Part shown: piece after piece, positions 60,834 through 64,000 of the stretch
How the letters are laid out: each line of letters begins with the position of its first letter
Numbering within the stretch: position 1 is the stretch's first letter
Translations under genes and position numbers: made by a program
NCBI GenBank assembly: GCA_035913415.1
Contig: JAMIIV010000207.1
Location: 29,866-93,865, forward strand
Origin: UBA5070 sp035913415
Lineage (GTDB): Bacteria; Fibrobacterota; Fibrobacteria; UBA5070
DNA length: 64,000 bases
Reading direction: 5' to 3'
Notes under the pieces: model-generated
Told to the model about the DNA's origin: nothing
Databases searched by the model: none
Seen by the model: the letters and a program-made list of their open reading frames with translations, nothing else

Positions 60834-61394
60834 ATGTCGTTCCCCTTGCTCCTTTGCACGCTCCTGGCCGGAGTCCCCGACTCGGGAACCCGCCACGACC
60901 ACCGGCGCACGTTCCTGGAACTGGCGGTCTCGGCCAACGGCGGCACCCCCGACGTCGTGCGTCCGCAGCTCGAGTTGATGATCAAGCGGCGTGGCTGGCC
61001 CGTCTTCGCCAGTGGTCGCTTCGGACTCGGACTCGGCTTCTGGGGCGACCGCGGCGCCATCGTCGCCCAACCCCAGGTCGCCTTGCACTGGACCCGCGAC
61101 GGCGAGGACAGTTGGGCGCTCCGTCTGGGCTGGGGAATGGGTGAATGGTTTGCCGCAGAAATCGATCCCGACACGTCCGGATTCAACCCCCACTACGCCA
61201 CCTCGAACCTGACCGCCACGGTCCTGGCGGTGGAGCGCACCGCCTACTTCGGCAAGTCCACCGATTTCGCCTGGCGCGTCGCGGCGGGAGTCGCGGCCGG
61301 ATTCCATCTCTACGAATACCGCGGCGTTCCGGGGGAACAGACCGACATCCTGCAGCCTCTCGTCGAGGCGGGGATTGTCTGGACGGCGTTCTGA
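60834..61394 (+). CDS. Secreted hypothetical protein, 186 aa
   Basis: A short hydrophobic start (MSFPLLLCTLLAGVPDS) then a Gly/aromatic beta-rich chain (ASGRFGLGLGFWGDRGAIVA, AFVVGFHLYEYRG-like) ending in aromatic VWTAF. This is the profile of small exported barrel-like proteins, three of which occur in the window. No family recognised; the signal peptide is borderline. Convergent with the GH16 gene. Confidence 0.7.
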   Translation: MSFPLLLCTLLAGVPDSGTRHDHRRTFLELAVSANGGTPDVVRPQLELMIKRRGWPVFASGRFGLGLGFWGDRGAIVAQPQVALHWTRDGEDSWALRLGWGMGEWFAAEIDPDTSGFNPHYATSNLTATVLAVERTAYFGKSTDFAWRVAAGVAAGFHLYEYRGVPGEQTDILQPLVEAGIVWTAF

Positions 61395-61473
61395 AGCGTC
61401 GTCGGCCGGTGGTGCGACACCGCCCCCCACAGACGGAAGCAGTCAGAATGTTGCCCCTCGATGCCCCTTCCGA

Positions 61474-62328
61474 TCAGGGACGGGTGCCGAGCTTTCCTGG
61501 GCCCGGGTAGGTCGGACCTTCGTCGTCTTCGGGGTACATCCCCCTGGGGTAGCCGCAATCGATCCCCTCTTCGCCCTTGCGCGTGAGAGCCAGCACAGCC
61601 AGGCCCCGCTTGGTGCGCATGTTCATCGGGGTGAAGGTGGCGAAATTCCCTTCGAACCCCCACGTGCCCTGCCCCCAACGCGCGGTGTTCAGCGAATCGA
61701 AGTCGTCCACCCACTCCTGGGTCCAGTTCGATCGGCCCGGGCCCTTTCCGGGAGTGTACCGCGAAAAGCGGATCCAGTTCACGAACTGGCAGGCAGGCAG
61801 CGAAGCGGTGTCGAACGGGCCCGTCCAACTGGGCCACTGGGAGGCCCAAAGGTTCATGCGCCAGCTCATGGGTTTGGAGCGCAACGCCACCACCTGCGAA
61901 TCCTCCGCTCCCATCTTGCGCACCCGTTTCCCGTCGAGCTCCCAAATGATCGAGTCCGGGCTCCACTCCATCGCGTAGGTGTGGAATCCCTTCGACAGGT
62001 CGTCGGGGGTGTCGTGGAACTTGTCGGCGGTGGCGCGTTTTTCGGCGGTGCCGGTGATGGGATTGGACTGGAACCCCTTGGGGTTGCGCCCCAGGATCTC
62101 GATGTCCAGCTCCCGCCAGGGCTCGCCGCGTTCGTGGGAATTGTTGTAGTAGAGAAAGAACGACGACACGGTTCCCGACTTCGCGCCGGCCCGCATGCGG
62201 ACCTCCCAGCGCCCGTACTGCACGGTGTTCAGCGAATACATCTCCGCACCCGAACAGTCCTTGGGGCCAGCCAGACTGGGAGTGCTCACCGCCATCACGG
62301 CGAACAGACATGCAGCGAACGTCTTCAT
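61474..62328 (-). CDS. GH16 beta-glucanase in circularly permuted (Fibrobacter lichenase-like) order
   Basis: 284 aa with a signal peptide (MKTFAACLFAVMAVSTPSLA). The catalytic motif E-L-D-I-E (GEPWRELDIEILGRNP, about residues 70-85) lies in the first third, while EWVDDFDSLNTARWGQGTW and LAVLALTRKGEEG, which open a normal GH16 domain, lie at the end. This matches the permuted 1,3-1,4-beta-glucanase of F. succinogenes, including SGAEMYSLNTVQYGRWE and SGTVSSFFLYYNN. It should hydrolyse mixed-linkage beta-glucan outside the cell. ATG overlaps the upstream stop (ATGA). Confidence 0.94.
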   Translation of the reverse strand: MKTFAACLFAVMAVSTPSLAGPKDCSGAEMYSLNTVQYGRWEVRMRAGAKSGTVSSFFLYYNNSHERGEPWRELDIEILGRNPKGFQSNPITGTAEKRATADKFHDTPDDLSKGFHTYAMEWSPDSIIWELDGKRVRKMGAEDSQVVALRSKPMSWRMNLWASQWPSWTGPFDTASLPACQFVNWIRFSRYTPGKGPGRSNWTQEWVDDFDSLNTARWGQGTWGFEGNFATFTPMNMRTKRGLAVLALTRKGEEGIDCGYPRGMYPEDDEGPTYPGPGKLGTRP

Positions 62329-63518
62329 CGAGAAACCACCTGTGGCGATGTACTGCGTGCTCGGGGCGAAACGGCCCGTGCGATCCCTGCAAACGATACT
62401 TGCCACACGACCGATCGGTCAGTGTGGGCGGAATCCAGCCTGTTGCGAATTCCTCCAAGGTCGCACCGGGAGATCGTCCGCCGCGCGTGCGGCTCGATCC
62501 CCCATGAGGGAGAATCACTCTCCTGCGACAGACCCGGCGACCACGGGTCGCGCCCCAGCCAAGCGGGGAATCCACAGGCCCGCGGGTGCGCCGGGAACAG
62601 GTTGTCCTTCAGGCGCATGAAGCCGCCGTCCAGGAGGCCGTAGTCCATGCTGGCCAGGACGGCGGGCGGATAGACCGAGGTGCCGGTTTGTGTCCGCGCC
62701 CGCGTGTAGTTGTCCCACGCCAGGTTGTCGCGGAACACCGATCCCAGGTCCCACGCCGACTCGGAGTAGATGCCCACGGTGTTGCCGTGGATGCGGTTGG
62801 CCTCCACGAGGTGACCTCCCATGGTCCCGCACGAGCTCCACGGGCGCGCCCCGGCCCCGCCCATCCACGACGCGCAGTCCAGGTTCCGATCCTTGAGGTA
62901 CACGGCCGTCCAGAATCCCTTGAGCTCGCAGCCCACGATCTCGACACCGCGGCTCTGGAGCGCGGACACACCGACGCTGCCGTGGATCAGGTCGAAGACC
63001 TTGTTCCAGATGTCGGGATTCACGAACGCCGCGGGACGGACGCCATCCAGGACCAGTCCCTCCAGGCGCACCGAGCGGGACGACTTCACCAGCACCAGGC
63101 CATTGTGCTGGAACCCGGTGGTGGAAAGCGGATCGGTGAGGTCGGCCGCGGTTCCCACGCCCCCCTCGTAGGCCACGGGCCAGCGTAGCCAGCCCGCCGG
63201 GGCCACCGGCCGACCGCCGCCGGCCGGGGGCTGCAAGCGAAACAGGGCCGCCGTCCCGGTCGAGTCGGGCACCAGGAGGGAATCCTCCCAGCGCAGCACG
63301 GAGGGAGTGCTCCCGATCGAGCGGATGCGCACACCCTCCTTGCCCTCGATCCACAGTTGGTGTTCCATGCGGTAGAGGGAATCGGAAAGTTCGATCTCGC
63401 AGCCCACGGCGGGGCAGGCGTCGATCGCCTTCTGGAGGCGCGCAGCGGAACCGGATCCACCCGCGACCTGGACGGAAGCCAGGGCGGTGGCGAAGAGGGC
63501 AAGAAGCGAGGCGGACAC
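62325..63518 (-). CDS. Secreted parallel beta-helix protein, possibly truncated
   Basis: About 397 aa. GTG at 63518 chosen for GGAGG 4 nt upstream; it gives a signal peptide (MSASLLALFATALASVQVAG). Residues 50-310 have beta-helix repeats (KSSRSVRLEGLVLDGV, SRGVEIVGCELKGFWTAVY, LVEANRIHGNTVGIYSES) as in pectate-lyase-fold polysaccharide enzymes. The last 60-80 residues lack this character and look like translated non-coding DNA, so a frameshift may have cut off the C-terminus. Its stop overlaps the GH16 start. Confidence 0.75.
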   Translation of the reverse strand: MSASLLALFATALASVQVAGGSGSAARLQKAIDACPAVGCEIELSDSLYRMEHQLWIEGKEGVRIRSIGSTPSVLRWEDSLLVPDSTGTAALFRLQPPAGGGRPVAPAGWLRWPVAYEGGVGTAADLTDPLSTTGFQHNGLVLVKSSRSVRLEGLVLDGVRPAAFVNPDIWNKVFDLIHGSVGVSALQSRGVEIVGCELKGFWTAVYLKDRNLDCASWMGGAGARPWSSCGTMGGHLVEANRIHGNTVGIYSESAWDLGSVFRDNLAWDNYTRARTQTGTSVYPPAVLASMDYGLLDGGFMRLKDNLFPAHPRACGFPAWLGRDPWSPGLSQESDSPSWGIEPHARRTISRCDLGGIRNRLDSAHTDRSVVWQVSFAGIARAVSPRARSTSPQVVSR

Positions 63519-63642
63519 GGGACCTCCGGAAGGACGGAGCGAGGGGATCACGAAAGGTACCACCGCGTACCGGAGCCCGGCGCGGACGGTTAGGTCTCAG
63601 AGAGACCTCCCGCGCACCGTCCGAAGGTCGATCGCAAACCGT

Positions 63643-63846
63643 TCAGCGCGCCGGAACGACCACCTTGCGTGCCGCACCCGTGGCGATTTCCGGCATGAGC
63701 ATGTAGACCCCGGGGTGCGGTGCGATTCGCGCCACCGATCGCTCGATGTTTTCGCCCGTCTTGGTCCCCACCATGCCGAAGTCGCGGCCCTGCAGGTCGA
63801 CGACCCTGTAGGCGCCAGATTTTGACGCCACTGCAGCAATTTCCCG
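63643..63846 (-). pseudogene. C-terminal sorting domain detached by in-frame stop
   Basis: In the same frame after the TAA at 63847-63849 the minus strand reads on as GAYRVVDLQGRDFGMVGTKT and ends ARKVVVPAR, closely matching the sorting domain of the GH-A hydrolase (TYRIVDLQGRDAGSVEV ... RIVVPSR). It has no start of its own. The stop apparently arose by mutation inside a once longer gene. Confidence 0.65.
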
Positions 63847-64000
63847 TTACACGCCGGTGGGCGCCCCGGTGAGGTGGATCCGGTAGGCGTAGAGGTTGCT
63901 CGCGACGTTCACGGGAACGGTGATCGACCCGTTGGTCACACTGACCGGTGCATTGGAGATCGTGGTGGTCCCCGACACCGGCGTGTCCTTGTTGCTCCAA
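63847..64000 (-). CDS. GH-A hydrolase-like protein, 5' part outside window, stop-truncated
   Basis: Minus-strand frame enters from the right edge as WSNKDTPVSGTTTISNAPVS, aligned to residues about 378-400 of the hydrolase at 56312-57805 (WANKDTPVNGPTTLSSTKVA), and stops at TAA 63847-63849 after TGV. The matching enzyme has a further sorting domain, here detached (see 63643-63846). Only the last beta-sandwich part is in the window. Confidence 0.7.
   Translation of the reverse strand, partial: WSNKDTPVSGTTTISNAPVSVTNGSITVPVNVASNLYAYRIHLTGAPTGV

Overview
The window is GC-rich (roughly two thirds G+C), densely coded bacterial chromosome, and the gene content points to a member of the Fibrobacterota. 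The main clues are a TIGR02147-type protein, a family expanded in Fibrobacter (59017-59844); a GH16 beta-glucanase in the circularly permuted layout of the Fibrobacter succinogenes 1,3-1,4-beta-glucanase (61474-62328); several glycan-active or export-tagged secreted proteins with a short C-terminal sorting-like domain; and many small lipoproteins. Many genes sit in same-strand strings joined by ATGA or GTGA overlaps. No phage, IS element or CRISPR array was seen.

Layout. 1-8.6 kb: an exported FG-GAP-like protein, an unknown protein, an intracellular GH13 amylase, then a PAS histidine kinase / receiver / 54-aa protein / GspE-PilB ATPase operon, and a beta-hydroxyacid dehydrogenase. 8.6-18.4 kb: NYN-LOTUS RNase-like protein, DUF4349 lipoprotein, large lipoprotein, mercaptopyruvate-type sulfurtransferase, compact ABC-F ATPase, PfkB kinase, bifunctional Nnr repair enzyme. 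18.3-28.1 kb: a surface-glycan style operon (flippase, serine hydrolase, three glycosyltransferases, zinc ribbon, paralogous membrane proteins, glutathione peroxidase) carrying the scar of a tandem duplication. 28.3-37.6 kb: AraC regulator, secreted proteins, purT, an ABC-2 exporter, small enzymes.

37.6-43.5 kb holds a six-gene, translationally coupled operon matching the uncharacterised Salmonella STM4011-STM4015 families (two radical SAM enzymes, an alkaline-phosphatase-fold hydrolase, an ATP-grasp-like protein, a WGR-LRR protein) with a HAD hydrolase inserted. 43.7-49.8 kb is an RNA-repair locus: rtcR, a sigma-54 promoter with a dyad upstream, a tRNA-like/Y-like RNA, the Ro60 orthologue rsr, four more Y-RNA-like elements (one containing a permuted tRNA mimic), then rtcB. 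RtcR should activate the operon when RNA damage is sensed; Rsr would be partnered by the Y RNAs and RtcB would reseal cleaved RNA.

49.8-64 kb: lipoproteins, a DUF2238 membrane protein, two SRPBCC proteins (one behind a near-perfect palindrome), a TauE-like permease, a small kinase, a compact structured RNA with its own promoter and terminator ahead of a GreA/Rnk-like gene, and a glycan-degradation end region (GH-A hydrolase, TIGR02147/lipoprotein pair, beta-helix protein, GH16 enzyme, and a partial second GH-A hydrolase whose sorting domain is cut off by an in-frame stop).
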